Shown: positions 17,877-27,363, numbered from the stretch's first letter. The stretch is 64,000 nt of DNA from Salinibacterium sp. PAMC 21357 (GCF_000247645.1 NZ_AHWA01000005.1:1-64000); one strand, 5' to 3'. Notes: generated by a model from the sequence alone, not told the origin. Numbers and translations are program-made.

Positions 17877-17990
17877 ATGGACGACCCTCCCTCTAGTTGT
17901 CGCCGGGGCCGAAAACCCCGCGCGATCACCACCTGTCTCTCGCCCTTCCTCACTCTCGCTCCCGTACCGGGGGTGAATTCTCATGAATGA
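17877..17990 (+). CDS. Putative 37-aa leader peptide upstream of the CorC/CNNM genes
   Basis: An ATG at 17877 lies 10 nt after a clean TATACT -10 (17861-17866), so translation would be leaderless or nearly so. The peptide begins MDDPPSSCRRGRKPRA, an acidic/proline head then an arginine/lysine block, and later has a hydrophobic CLSPFLTLAPVPG stretch. Its TGA (17988-17990) overlaps the ATG of the next gene by 8 nt, and that gene's GGGGGTG ribosome site lies inside it. A CGGGG / CCCCG hairpin is within the frame. That the peptide is translated and regulatory is inference. Confidence 0.45.
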   Translation: MDDPPSSCRRGRKPRAITTCLSPFLTLAPVPGVNSHE

Positions 17991-19305
17991 GTGGCTGCTC
18001 CTCGCCGCTGGTCTCGTTCTTACGGTAGGCACCGGATTATTTGTTGCCTCCGAGTTTGCGCTGGTAAATCTCGATCGCTCCGAGCTTGAAGCTCGTCAAG
18101 AGCGTGGAGAGAAGCGACTTGCTCCCGTAATCTCAGCGTTGAAGCACACCTCAACGCATCTTTCGAGTGCGCAGCTCGGCATCACGCTGACGACGCTGCT
18201 AGCCGGATACACGCTCGAACCAGCGTTTAGTACGTGGCTCTCTGTTCCTCTGGGCGCGGTATTGCCAACAGCGGCGGTGGCGATTATTGCCACAATTTTG
18301 GCGATCACCTTTGCGACCCTGCTGTCGATGATTATCGGAGAGTTGGTTCCCAAGAACTTCGCGCTTGCGCTGCCGAAGGCAACGGCCAAGTTTGTTGTGC
18401 CGTTTCAGGTTCTTTTCACGACGGTGTTCAAGCCAGCAGTTAGCCTGCTGAACAACACGGCCAATGCGATTTTGCGCAGCGTGGGCATCGAACCGAAAGA
18501 AGAACTCTCGGGGGCCCGCACCGCAGAAGAGTTGACCTCCCTCGTGCGCCGCTCGGCAAGTCAAGGCAGCCTTGATAACGACACCGCCACGCTGTTGGCG
18601 CGAACTCTGGCGTTCGCCGACCACACCGCGCAAGACGTGATGACTCCGCGCCCTCGCGTCGACAGCATTGATCGCTCCGATAGCGCGCAAGACGTCATCG
18701 ACTTGGCTAAGCGCACCGGCTTTTCGCGGTTCCCCGTGATCGACGACAGCATTGATGATGTTGTCGGCCTTGTGCACGTGAAGCAGGCTGTTGCTGTGCC
18801 GCACAAGAAGCGCGCCGATGTGCCCGTTTCGGCGATCCAGACCGAAGCGCTTCAAGTGCCCGAGACGATGCGGCTGGATGCCCTGCTCGCTGAATTGCGC
18901 GGCCGTGGCTACCAAATGGCAATTGTTGTTGATGAATACGGCGGAACTGCCGGCGTTGCCACTCTCGAAGACCTGGTCGAAGAGCTTGTTGGTGAAGTGT
19001 CGGATGAACACGACCGGTCAAAGGCCGATGTCGTGCGCTCGCGCGACTGGTTTACTTTTCCCGCCATCTTGCGCCCCGATGAACTCTTGGAACGCACAGG
19101 CGTAGAGGTTCCCGAAGAGGGACCTTACGAGACTGTTGCTGGCTGGTTGATGAGTGAACTCGGTCGCGTGCCGCGCACGGGAGACACTATTACCGCCGCT
19201 GGCGGAGTATTCAGAATTGAACGACTGGAAGGCCGAAGAATCGACCGCGTAAGGTTTACGCCCGATCCCATTGTCAACGCCAACGATGCTGAGGTGGTGA
19301 GCTAA
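17983..19305 (+). CDS. CorC/CNNM-type (hemolysin C family) membrane protein with CBS domains
   Basis: 440 aa. N-terminal DUF21 membrane domain with a leading helix (residues 2-22) and further segments near 95-125 and 135-155; a CBS pair at about 205-320 ([40 protein letters not shown]); and a C-terminal CorC_HlyC domain (about 345-425). Relatives (CNNM, CorC, MpfA) take part in Mg2+ or Co2+ efflux. It is joined to the second copy by a TAATG overlap and preceded by the short leader ORF described separately. Confidence 0.92.
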   Translation: MNEWLLLAAGLVLTVGTGLFVASEFALVNLDRSELEARQERGEKRLAPVISALKHTSTHLSSAQLGITLTTLLAGYTLEPAFSTWLSVPLGAVLPTAAVAIIATILAITFATLLSMIIGELVPKNFALALPKATAKFVVPFQVLFTTVFKPAVSLLNNTANAILRSVGIEPKEELSGARTAEELTSLVRRSASQGSLDNDTATLLARTLAFADHTAQDVMTPRPRVDSIDRSDSAQDVIDLAKRTGFSRFPVIDDSIDDVVGLVHVKQAVAVPHKKRADVPVSAIQTEALQVPETMRLDALLAELRGRGYQMAIVVDEYGGTAGVATLEDLVEELVGEVSDEHDRSKADVVRSRDWFTFPAILRPDELLERTGVEVPEEGPYETVAGWLMSELGRVPRTGDTITAAGGVFRIERLEGRRIDRVRFTPDPIVNANDAEVVS

Positions 19306-20339
19306 TGGATGTCTGGGGAATTGTCTGGCTTTTCGTACTGCTGCTCATCAACGCCTTCTTTGTTGGTGCAGAGTTTGCCGTAATCTCGGCTCGGCGCTCG
19401 CAGATTGAGCCCCTCGCCCAATCTGGTTCGCGCTCCGCTAAAACGGCGCTCTGGGCCATGGAACATGCCACGCTCATGTTGGCGGCCTGCCAGCTCGGTA
19501 TTACCGTCTGCTCACTGCTGATTCTGAATGTGTCAGAGCCGGCCATCCACCATCTATTGGAGGTTCCGCTCGCCCTTACCGGGTTGAGCGAGGAGCTTAT
19601 TGGCACGATCGCGTTCATCATGGCGCTGCTCATTGTGTCGTTCTTGCACGTAGTGCTCGGCGAGATGGTGCCAAAGAACTTGTCGTTCTCGGTGCCCGAC
19701 CGTGCCGTGTTGATTTTGGCGCCACCGCTCGTGTTCATCGCCACTGTCTTTCGCCCGATTATTCTCGCCCTCAACGCGATAGCAAACGGCATCCTGCGAC
19801 TGTTTGGCGTAACGCCCAAGAACGAAGCGAACAGCGTGTTCACGCTCGACGAAGTTGCCACGATCGTTGCGCAGTCCACCCGCGAGGGTGTGCTCAACGA
19901 CGCTGGTGGAACGCTCACCGGCGCCTTTGAGTTCACGTCGAAGAAGGTGCGGGATGTCGCAATTCCGATGTCAGGGCTTGTCACCTTGCCCGAGGATGCC
20001 GCTCCCGCCGATCTTGAGAAGGCGGTCGCTCAGCGAGGATTCTCTCGCTACATTCTGTTGAATGATGCTGGCGAGCCCACGGGATACCTGCACTTGAAGG
20101 ATGTGATCGATCTCGATGAGAGTGAGTTCAGTGAGCCGGTTCCGCCGAAACGAATTCGCCAGCTGATTTCGACGTATGACGAGACTGACCTTGAGGATGC
20201 TCTAGCGACTATGCGTCGTTCTGGCGTTCACGTTGCGCGCAGTTTTGATGCTTCCGGCGAAACCACGGGGGTGCTGTTCCTTGAGGACATCATTGAAGTG
20301 CTTGTCGGTGAAGTGCAAGACGCGACTCGGCGTCGCTAG
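19305..20339 (+). CDS. Second CorC/CNNM-type membrane protein, without the CorC_HlyC domain
   Basis: 344 aa. DUF21 membrane domain (first helix LFVLLLINAFFVGAEFAVIS, later segments near 90-150) and a CBS pair (DVAIPMSGLVTLPE, GVLFLEDIIEVLVGE). It ends right after the second CBS motif and so lacks the CorC_HlyC domain of its neighbour. The tandem arrangement is common in actinobacteria and may mean a heteromeric transporter; that is inference. The start overlaps the upstream stop by 1 nt, so the two are translationally coupled. Confidence 0.9.
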   Translation: MDVWGIVWLFVLLLINAFFVGAEFAVISARRSQIEPLAQSGSRSAKTALWAMEHATLMLAACQLGITVCSLLILNVSEPAIHHLLEVPLALTGLSEELIGTIAFIMALLIVSFLHVVLGEMVPKNLSFSVPDRAVLILAPPLVFIATVFRPIILALNAIANGILRLFGVTPKNEANSVFTLDEVATIVAQSTREGVLNDAGGTLTGAFEFTSKKVRDVAIPMSGLVTLPEDAAPADLEKAVAQRGFSRYILLNDAGEPTGYLHLKDVIDLDESEFSEPVPPKRIRQLISTYDETDLEDALATMRRSGVHVARSFDASGETTGVLFLEDIIEVLVGEVQDATRRR

Positions 20340-20366
20340 CAGCACCATCAACTATCGTTGGTGACC

Positions 20367-21209
20367 ATGGAAACGGATGCGCTGTGGAGTGCTGCTAATG
20401 CGGCATCACACATCGCTGTGCCCGGCAACGGCGATGACAAGTACAGCCGCGGTGTGCTTGGTGTCATCACTGGTTCGGCTCAGTATCCTGGCGCGGCAGT
20501 CTTAGGCGTTGAAGCCGCGTTGCGCACGGGGGTTGGCATGGTTCGCTATGTCGGTCCGGAGCGTGCCCAAGACCTGATTTTGCAGCGCAGACCAGAAGCG
20601 GTGATGACTGCTGGCCGAGTGCAGGCTTGGCTTATTGGCTCAGGGATGGACTTTGCGAACCGCGAAGCCGCTGCCGAACATCGCTTTGTCGAAGCGCTGC
20701 GCCAAACAGTTCCCGTGGTGCTCGACGGAGGGGCGCTTGATCTGGCAACGAGGGCACCGGGTCCGGTCGTCGTCACGCCGCACTACCGCGAGCTTGGTCG
20801 ACTACTGGGCGAGCCGGTCGAGAGCATTGCTGCCGACCCACGAAAGTGGGCGATTGAGGCTGCTCAACGCCTCGGCATCACGGTACTCATCAAAGGGCAC
20901 ACCACGTATGTGACCGACGGTACAGTCACCGTTGCCGTTGCGGCCGCACCCGCGTGGCTCGCGACGGCAGGCGCCGGAGACGCGCTTGGCGGCATCCTTG
21001 GTGCTTTTGTGGCTACGCACAGCGACAAGGTGCTTGCCGACCCCGGGCTGCTCGTCGGGCTCGCGGCGACGGCATCGTTTGTGCATGGCACGGCCGCGCA
21101 GCGGGCGAGCGTTGGCGGGCCGTTCACCATTCTTGATCTGTGCGCCAATGTGTCCGCAGTAATCGCTGAGCTTGCTGTTGCCAAGGGCATCATCGCTGAT
21201 CCAGCGTGA
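20367..21209 (+). CDS. nnrD: ADP/ATP-dependent NAD(P)HX dehydratase
   Basis: 280 aa from ATG 20367 (TTG 20358 and GTG 20361 are in frame, but the ATG lies 8 nt after a TATCGT -10 element and no Shine-Dalgarno is seen). Ribokinase-like YjeF C-terminal domain: DKYSRGVLGVITGSAQYPGA, VTPHYRELGRLLG, IKGHTTYVTDG and ATAGAGDALGGILGAF, which holds the catalytic Asp. It repairs hydrated NADH and NADPH. It is a stand-alone dehydratase without the NnrE epimerase domain. The last four bases overlap the GT87 gene. Confidence 0.92.
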   Translation: METDALWSAANAASHIAVPGNGDDKYSRGVLGVITGSAQYPGAAVLGVEAALRTGVGMVRYVGPERAQDLILQRRPEAVMTAGRVQAWLIGSGMDFANREAAAEHRFVEALRQTVPVVLDGGALDLATRAPGPVVVTPHYRELGRLLGEPVESIAADPRKWAIEAAQRLGITVLIKGHTTYVTDGTVTVAVAAAPAWLATAGAGDALGGILGAFVATHSDKVLADPGLLVGLAATASFVHGTAAQRASVGGPFTILDLCANVSAVIAELAVAKGIIADPA

Positions 21210-22474
21210 CCACAACTGCCGTGACCAGCACTTTCGAGACCACCCGCGCTATGGCCGCGCCTAGCGCGCTAACGTTGGCGCTGGTATTCATTGCCGTGCA
21301 TCTCACTCTTGGCCTGCTGAACCTCTTTGCGCCAGGGTTGCCGCTCGGCGATGTGACGATTGTCTATGCTCGCTGGGCCGAGCAGGCGTACAGCTCGGGC
21401 GCTGTTGTCGGGATCGATACGTCGTGGGTCTACCCACTGCTGGCGCTTGCACCGATTCTCGCTGCCGTCACCTTCGGGCTTGAGCACATCGCCGCGACGT
21501 GGCTATCGCTCGTGATGGTGCTGAACGTCGTCGCATTGGGCTTTCTCACCCGCTGGGGTCGTTCTCGCCGCGGAGTGATTGTCGGATGGTGGTGGGCGGC
21601 GTTTTTGCTTGCGCTCGGCCCGATTGCCCTCGCCCGGATCGATTCCATCACCGTGGCGCTGGCCATAATTGGGGTGCGGTTGCTGCGAGCACACCCGCAA
21701 ACCGCCGGAGTCGTCTTAGCCTGTGCGACCTGGATCAAAGTGTGGCCAGCCGCATTAATGTTTGCCGCCGTTATTGCGCTTCGCGATCGCGGGAAGATCG
21801 CCGTAGCCGGGATCGCCACGACGGCGGCGGTCGTGGTGTTTGCGGTGCTGGCGGGGGCACACGGGAATGTCTTCAGTTTCATCACTGAGCAGACCGGGCG
21901 CGGCATCCAAATTGAATCACCCGTAGCCGGGATTTGGCTCTGGCAGATCGTTGCAGGGGTTGCCGATACTGCGATCTACTATGACACCGAAATCTTGACT
22001 TTTCAGGTCGCGGGGTCAGGGGTAGCGGTCGCGGCTGCCGTACTCACGCCATTGCTGGCGGTGATGGTGCTGACTATTGCGCTGCTGGGGATTCGCGCTG
22101 TTCGAGCAGGTGTAGCCGCATCGAACGTACTACCCCTGCTGAGTTTGGCGCTCGTTACGGCCCTCATCGTTGTCAACAAAGTGGGCTCGCCGCAGTTCAT
22201 TTCTTGGCTCGCTGTGCCAGTAGTGTTTGGGCTGTTGAGCCACCGCATTCACAGCGCCCCGAGCTTCCGGATGCCGGCAGCTCTCACCCTGTTCATTGCA
22301 GTGTTGACCCACGCCGTCTATCCGTACCTGTACCACCTGCTATTGGCAGCAAACCCCGGCATGATCACTCTGTTGACCATCAGAAATCTGCTGCTCATCG
22401 CTTTGTTGGGGTGGGCGATTGTGGGCTTGGTCAGGCTTTCACCGAATAGTTCATCATCAAAGGAGTCAGTATGA
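21206..22474 (+). CDS. GT87-like (DUF2029) polytopic glycosyltransferase
   Basis: 422 aa from GTG 21206. A hydrophobic protein with roughly ten or more membrane segments; the first extracytoplasmic loop has GDVTIVYARWAEQAY with the acidic residue expected of GT-C enzymes, and WIKVWPAALMFAAV is typical of DUF2029/GT87. Family members such as PimE use polyprenyl-phosphate mannose to build cell-envelope glycolipids. The acceptor here is unknown. GTGA overlap upstream and ATGA overlap downstream place it in one operon with nnrD and the thiamine-binding gene. Confidence 0.82.
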   Translation: MTTTAVTSTFETTRAMAAPSALTLALVFIAVHLTLGLLNLFAPGLPLGDVTIVYARWAEQAYSSGAVVGIDTSWVYPLLALAPILAAVTFGLEHIAATWLSLVMVLNVVALGFLTRWGRSRRGVIVGWWWAAFLLALGPIALARIDSITVALAIIGVRLLRAHPQTAGVVLACATWIKVWPAALMFAAVIALRDRGKIAVAGIATTAAVVVFAVLAGAHGNVFSFITEQTGRGIQIESPVAGIWLWQIVAGVADTAIYYDTEILTFQVAGSGVAVAAAVLTPLLAVMVLTIALLGIRAVRAGVAASNVLPLLSLALVTALIVVNKVGSPQFISWLAVPVVFGLLSHRIHSAPSFRMPAALTLFIAVLTHAVYPYLYHLLLAANPGMITLLTIRNLLLIALLGWAIVGLVRLSPNSSSSKESV

Positions 22475-22782
22475 TCGTCGCATTTTCCGTAGCACCCAGT
22501 GGTGGCCCCGATGGCACCGACTCCGTTCACAATGCTGTGGCTGCCGCAGTGAAAGTAGTGCGGGACTCGGGGCTGCCGAATCAGACCGACTCAATGTTCA
22601 CAACGATCGAGGGCGACTGGGATGAAGTGTTCGCCGTGGTGAAAGCAGCGACAGAAGCCGTCGGTGCTTTCGGTTCGCGCGTTTCACTCGTGCTGAAGGC
22701 CGACATTCGCCCGGGTCACACCGGTGAAATGACCGGCAAAGTTGAGCGGCTAGAAGAAGCGATCGTCCGTGCCGATAGCTAA
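22471..22782 (+). CDS. Thiamine-binding (MTH1187/YkoF-like) protein
   Basis: 103 aa, the length of the DUF77/MTH1187 family. The N-terminal MIVAFSVAPSGG, the helix HNAVAAAVKVVRDSG and the MFTTIEGDWDEVFAVVKAATEAV segment match; members bind thiamine or related ligands in the cytoplasm. Ligand and role here are unproven. The ATG overlaps the upstream stop (ATGA) and a strong hairpin terminator follows. Confidence 0.88.
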   Translation: MIVAFSVAPSGGPDGTDSVHNAVAAAVKVVRDSGLPNQTDSMFTTIEGDWDEVFAVVKAATEAVGAFGSRVSLVLKADIRPGHTGEMTGKVERLEEAIVRADS

Positions 22783-22795
22783 CGGCCCTTCAACC

Positions 22796-22843
22796 ACGAA
22801 ACAGCGGCAACCCAGTCGTACGAGGGGCTGCCGCTGTTGTCGT
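22796..22843. terminator. Bidirectional terminator
   Basis: Inverted repeat ACAGCGGCA (22801-22809) / TGCCGCTGT (22829-22837) with outer ACGA / TCGT pairing, lying between the thiamine-binding gene and the convergent response-regulator gene. Confidence 0.8.
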
Positions 22844-22855
22844 TAACGCCGAAGT

Positions 22856-23527
22856 TTAAAGGTGGTGCATCGTGTCGGTCTCAATGAGGATGCCGTCTTC
22901 GAGCGCACGCTTGCGCAGCGCTACCTTGGTTCCGACATCGAAGCCCGCAACACGGTACTTTTCGCGAATGCGCTTGAGGTAACTCTTGGCTGTCTCTTCA
23001 GAAATGCTGAGTTGGTAGGCAACAGACTTAACGGGCTCGCCGCCGCCGTAGAGCGCCATTACGCGGCGTTCTTGGGCGCTCAACTTGGGGGCGCCACCGA
23101 TTTCGTCGGCGTTGAGCGCAAGGTCGAGTTCCGCCGAAACGAATGATTCTCCCTTGGAGGCGGCACGGATCGCTTCAACGATCATGTCGGCGTCTTCGCT
23201 CTTGACAAGGTAGCCGAGCGCGCCAGCGGCGAGAGCTTCGCGAACGACGTTGGGCTCGGAGTAGGTGCTCATGAGCACAACTCGCACGCCCATCGACTTG
23301 AGGGTGTTGATCTTGAGCGACACCGGAATGTTGTCTTTGAGATCGAGGTCGAGCAGAACGACGTCGACCGGAAATTCGGGGTGGATGGTGAGTTCGGGCC
23401 ACGTGGGCACAGCGACGACCATGTCGATGTCTGCGGCCGCTTTCCTAATCCACTCGGTGAGAGCGCCGAGCAACATTCGGTGATCGTCGACGATTGCGAG
23501 CCGGATGCGCTTTGTTGGTTCAGTCAC
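22856..23527 (-). CDS. NarL/FixJ-type response regulator
   Basis: 223 aa. Receiver domain (about 1-125) with acidic pair Asp14-Asp15, phospho-acceptor Asp60 in VVLLDLDLKD, switch Ser/Thr near MSTYSE and conserved Lys109. The C-terminal LuxR-type helix-turn-helix spans about 148-210 (KLSAQERRVMALYGGGEPVKS). It lies 37 nt after a membrane-protein gene that is itself coupled to a histidine kinase, so the three form one signalling operon. The signal is unknown. Confidence 0.92.
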   Translation of the reverse strand: MTEPTKRIRLAIVDDHRMLLGALTEWIRKAAADIDMVVAVPTWPELTIHPEFPVDVVLLDLDLKDNIPVSLKINTLKSMGVRVVLMSTYSEPNVVREALAAGALGYLVKSEDADMIVEAIRAASKGESFVSAELDLALNADEIGGAPKLSAQERRVMALYGGGEPVKSVAYQLSISEETAKSYLKRIREKYRVAGFDVGTKVALRKRALEDGILIETDTMHHL

Positions 23528-23564
23528 AATGAATTCCTCTAGTCGTTCGTCTTATCTTACGAAT

Positions 23565-24818
23565 TTATTGGTCTGCAGGGTTATCGACAAGACATTCGAT
23601 GTCGAGTCTCACACTGGAGTCTTCTGTGGAGTCGGTGAAATGCCCGACCTTTGCGATGGCTTCCCACGTTGATGCATCGATCCGATTCCGCACCACGCCG
23701 ATCGACGTGATCGTGATTCCGATCGCTACTTTGTCTTCGAAGCCGGGGGCCACGACGGTAGTTGATGGAGCAATAGTGATGTGAACGGTATTTTTGGCAC
23801 CGCGCTTGGGGGTATCGGTCACGAAAAGCCACGCTGTGGAGAGAAGCCCGTCACGCTGCACGGGGTCGAGCAGCCCAGCGAGGCTACCTTTGTCGGTGAG
23901 TCGCACCGATTTGCCAAGCAAATCTGACTCAGTAATCGCGTGGTACAGCCACGTTTCGCGGCGCCCTTCAATGAGATGCAAGCGAAGCTCGGTGGCCAAG
24001 GATGCCGCCGTTGAAGCGATCTTGGGAGCGAGGGGAAGCTTGGTCGTGCCGTTTGCCACCGAGTCGAGCAATTTTTCTGCTGCCAAGTCGAGGCGAGCAA
24101 GTTCTTCGGATGCCATCATCCCGACCGCAAAACGTGGTGCGGTGAGGGTGCTCTGCACCAATACCCGGTCAAGCTCAACCTGAACAAGGCGACGGAAGTT
24201 GCTGATGAGGCTCAGCCCGATCACCGTCGGAAGCACCGCGAATGCGATTGCCGTGATCTGAGGCGCCACACTGTCTGTCGTAAGCGGAACATTGAGCACA
24301 GCAGCAACGCCGAGCGCTACGCCGATCACCGAGACCGCGATGATGATGTCTGAGCTGGGGCGGACCGTAAGCACGAGCAGCAACGTCATTCCGGCGGCTA
24401 TTGCTGCAGTCGCGTGCCCGCCAATGTCATGTAGCGGCCAGATGGCGTAGAGGTCGAGCGCAACCACCGCGGCAAGGCCAATCAGGAACAGCGCGAACAT
24501 CCAATGAGGAAGTTGGCCGCTCACGAGTTGGACGGTGGTGATGGTGGCGGCGACGATGAGAATAAGAATGATCCACGCAGCGGTGGCAAGAATCGGATTC
24601 GGATACAGATCCCATTGGATGATGAGCCACACCAGCCCATAGATGGCACGCAGACTCACCAGAACTGCAGCACCGACGCCAACAAAGCCCGTTCCGAGGC
24701 TCGTTAGTCGGGGAGTGTCATCGCCCGCAAGGCGCCTCACCGTTGCGCTCTTAGAATGGCGTGGTTTGCTTCCAACGATAACGCCGAGGGTGTTTTCTTC
24801 TGGGGGAGCGTAGGTCAT
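23565..24818 (-). CDS. Membrane protein of unknown function within a two-component operon
   Basis: 417 aa. Residues about 38-215 contain six or so membrane helices; residues about 215-417 are a cytoplasmic region with no kinase motifs I can recognise (no H-box, no N or G boxes), beginning NFRRLVQVELDRVLVQSTL and ending with acidic DSSVRLDIECLVDNPADQ. The layout mimics a sensor kinase without catalytic parts. It overlaps the kinase gene by 4 nt and precedes the response regulator. It may be a co-sensor or kinase modulator; that is inference. Confidence 0.75.
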   Translation of the reverse strand: MTYAPPEENTLGVIVGSKPRHSKSATVRRLAGDDTPRLTSLGTGFVGVGAAVLVSLRAIYGLVWLIIQWDLYPNPILATAAWIILILIVAATITTVQLVSGQLPHWMFALFLIGLAAVVALDLYAIWPLHDIGGHATAAIAAGMTLLLVLTVRPSSDIIIAVSVIGVALGVAAVLNVPLTTDSVAPQITAIAFAVLPTVIGLSLISNFRRLVQVELDRVLVQSTLTAPRFAVGMMASEELARLDLAAEKLLDSVANGTTKLPLAPKIASTAASLATELRLHLIEGRRETWLYHAITESDLLGKSVRLTDKGSLAGLLDPVQRDGLLSTAWLFVTDTPKRGAKNTVHITIAPSTTVVAPGFEDKVAIGITITSIGVVRNRIDASTWEAIAKVGHFTDSTEDSSVRLDIECLVDNPADQ

Positions 24819-25996
24819 CGTGGAACCTCCAAGACAACGGTGGTGCCAGAGCCCGGCGTGGAGAACAGTCGAGCCTGGCCGCCGACCTCTTTGAGGCGTG
24901 CCACGACAGACTCCTTGAACCCGAGGCTGGCAGAGTCGACATCGTCGAGAACGAAGCCAACACCAGAGTCGGTAATCATCGCGCGTACCGTCGTCTCGTC
25001 TTCGGTGATGGTGACGTGAGCGTCAGTGACTCCTGAGTGGCGACGAACATTCTCCAGGCACTCTGCGAGGGCCAAGAGGAAAGCATCGAGGACATCGCTT
25101 GGCAAGAGCACCTGCCCAGTGCCGTGCCAGCTCACTTCGAGACCCATGCGGCCGAAACGTTGTTTTACTGATTCGAGTGTCGTGCCGAGCACCGTCTCGC
25201 TGACGGGAGTGCTGAGGTTGTAGTCTCCGGATGCTTGCGGGGTGGGGGTTGCCCCGAGGCGCAGCTGGCGCAGCAATCGTGCGTCATCGCCTGCCTGTTG
25301 GCGCATGGCATCCGCCGAAACGCCTACACCGGAGTGAGCAAGCAGCGTGAGCGTCGCCAACACCGTGTCGTGCAGGAGTCGTGCACCCTGGCGACGTTGA
25401 GCCTCAGTTTCACTCGCTTGGCGTTCAGCGCGGTGAGCGCGACCGATGCTGGCTATGCGGCGAACGGCTTGGGGAACGCCCGAACTAATCCAGAAGCCGA
25501 TGAGTGCCGCAAGGATCCAGCCGAGTGTAAGCAATGCAAGAGTGGGCAGAGGCTTCTGGAATGGCTCAAGCGCCAGAACGGTTGTGCCTGCCACCGCCAA
25601 AAAGCTCGCCAAAAGTATGAGGCGACGCGCCAGCGTTGTCGTCAGGACAATTGCGAGACACGCCAACGAAGCTGACGCGAGTTGAGCTGCTGCCGACAGG
25701 CCAGCTGGGCTGGGGCCGCTCGGGGTTCCGGCGATGAGAAGAATTGCGAGGATGCCGGCGGCATAGGCGGGAAAAATCCACCCGAGCGAGCGGCTATTGC
25801 CAATCTGAAACTGCATGACCGCAATAACGAGGTACAGCGGAATGCAGAGCAGAAGCGTCATCGTATCGACGGCACCCGGAAGACTCAGGCAAATGACCGA
25901 AACGGTCAGAAAACTCAGACTCGCCACTCGCGCTGTGCGCTGCAGTAGGCGATCTCGTTCTTTTGCAATGAGGTCCATTTGTGGCAATGTTTGCAC
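24815..25996 (-). CDS. Sensor histidine kinase, HisKA_3 (NarX-like) type
   Basis: 393 aa from GTG 25996, which has GAGGGG at 6-nt spacing. Six hydrophobic segments between residues 25 and 172, then a coiled linker, the dimerisation/phosphorylation helix RRQGARLLHDTVLATL with His209, and an HATPase domain with N-box ALAECLENVRRHSG, G1 DSGVGF and G2-like STPGSGTTV. It should phosphorylate the NarL-type regulator at 22856-23527. The ligand is unknown; there is no large extracellular domain, so sensing is probably in the membrane. Confidence 0.93.
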   Translation of the reverse strand: MQTLPQMDLIAKERDRLLQRTARVASLSFLTVSVICLSLPGAVDTMTLLLCIPLYLVIAVMQFQIGNSRSLGWIFPAYAAGILAILLIAGTPSGPSPAGLSAAAQLASASLACLAIVLTTTLARRLILLASFLAVAGTTVLALEPFQKPLPTLALLTLGWILAALIGFWISSGVPQAVRRIASIGRAHRAERQASETEAQRRQGARLLHDTVLATLTLLAHSGVGVSADAMRQQAGDDARLLRQLRLGATPTPQASGDYNLSTPVSETVLGTTLESVKQRFGRMGLEVSWHGTGQVLLPSDVLDAFLLALAECLENVRRHSGVTDAHVTITEDETTVRAMITDSGVGFVLDDVDSASLGFKESVVARLKEVGGQARLFSTPGSGTTVVLEVPR

Positions 25997-26093
25997 ATTT
26001 CACCCCTCTGTCGGGGGTGACGCACCGCCAAAGGACACGAGGACTCCCCAATTTTGCCTCAACACGCGCGGTTTGTGGCGATTCCCAGCAGGT

Positions 26094-27297
26094 CTAGAGG
26101 TTGAGAAGTCGGCCCAATTGCGTGCTCACAAGCTCTGACTCAATCAAAAAGCCGTCGTGCCCAAATGGTGAATGGATGACATGTGGCAGCTGGCCGTCGA
26201 GGTTTCCGGGCAGAAACTCAGCGATGATCTCTTGACCAGAGACAGGGAAGAGACGATCGCTGTCGATGCCAAGCACAAGCGCCGGCATCGTAGCCAGAGC
26301 GAGTGTCTGCTGCATTGTGCCGCGACCGCGAGCAACATCATGTGAACTCATGGCCTCGGCCAGAGTGATGTAACTATTGGCATCGAAACGGCGCGCAACT
26401 TGTTGCCGTGAAAATCGAGGTAGCTTTCGACGGCATAGCGACCACCGCGACCCCAGGGGCTCACCTCGCTCTGCCAGGTGCGCGCAAAGCGTTCGTTCAG
26501 CTCGTCGGATGAGCGGTAGTTCAGTAGCGCAAGGCGTCGAGCCAGTGCGAGCCCCCGGTGAGGCCCATCGCCGTCAGCAGCATCGTAGTAGGCGCCATCG
26601 GCAAAAGCAGGATCTGTGCGGATCGACTCCACCTGCACCGAGTTGTGCCCAATTTGGTCTGCCGTCGACACAGGAGGCGCGGCAAGAATGGCGACCTTAG
26701 CGACGCGTTCGGGAGCCCAACCGCCCATTCAAGCGCGTGCATTCCCCCCATCGAGCCACCGATGACAGCAGCCCAGCGGTCAATACCCAGAACATCGCTC
26801 AGTGCCGCCTGAGCGGCGACCTGGTCGCGAATAGTGATGAACGGGAAGCGGGAGCCGAACTCGGCTCCGTCGGGGGCGTGTGACGCCGGCCCGGTGCTGC
26901 CCTGACAGCCACCCAAGATGTTGGGGGAGACGACGAACCAACGATCGGTGTCGATTGCTTTGCCCGGGCCAACCAAATCGTTCCACCATCCGGCGGTCGA
27001 ATGCCCGTCGCCGGGCGTGCCGGCAATGTGACTGTCGCCGGTGAGTGCGTGCGCTACGAGGATGGCGTTGGAAGCGTCATCGTTGAGGGTGCCGTGAGTT
27101 TCGTAGGCGATTCGTGCCGACGCGAGCTTTCCACCGAACTCTAAGGAGAGATTCGTGATCGTGGTGAACAAGCGCTGCCCGACAGGATCGCCCTCGCGCC
27201 AGGCGCCAGTAGCTGAGGGCTTGCCAAGGAGCGAACGCACGTTTGCGTCAGTGATGAATGCCGAAGGAACAGTGTCTTCAGGTGTCTGCCAGTCCAT
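26094..27297 (-). pseudogene. metX: Homoserine O-acetyltransferase, two single-base frameshifts
   Basis: MetX acetylates homoserine for methionine synthesis. The frame from ATG 27297 carries YETHGTLNDDASNAILVAHA, the nucleophile elbow GGSMGGMHALEWAV and stops being homologous at about 26716-26722; the next frame continues WAPERVAKVAILAAPPVS to YLDFHGNKL; a second break at about 26393-26400 leads to the frame with SYITLAEAMSSHDVARGRG, ATMPALVLGIDSDRLFP and the final catalytic HSPFGHDGFLIESE. Each joint needs one added base, both next to short runs. All catalytic parts survive, so these look like read errors rather than decay. metY lies upstream in the same direction. Confidence 0.92.
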
Positions 27298-27363
27298 GTC
27301 CTCTAAGTATCGCGAACTATTCTGTGTGGCACGAAATTATTACGGCTGTCGTTAACGAACAAA

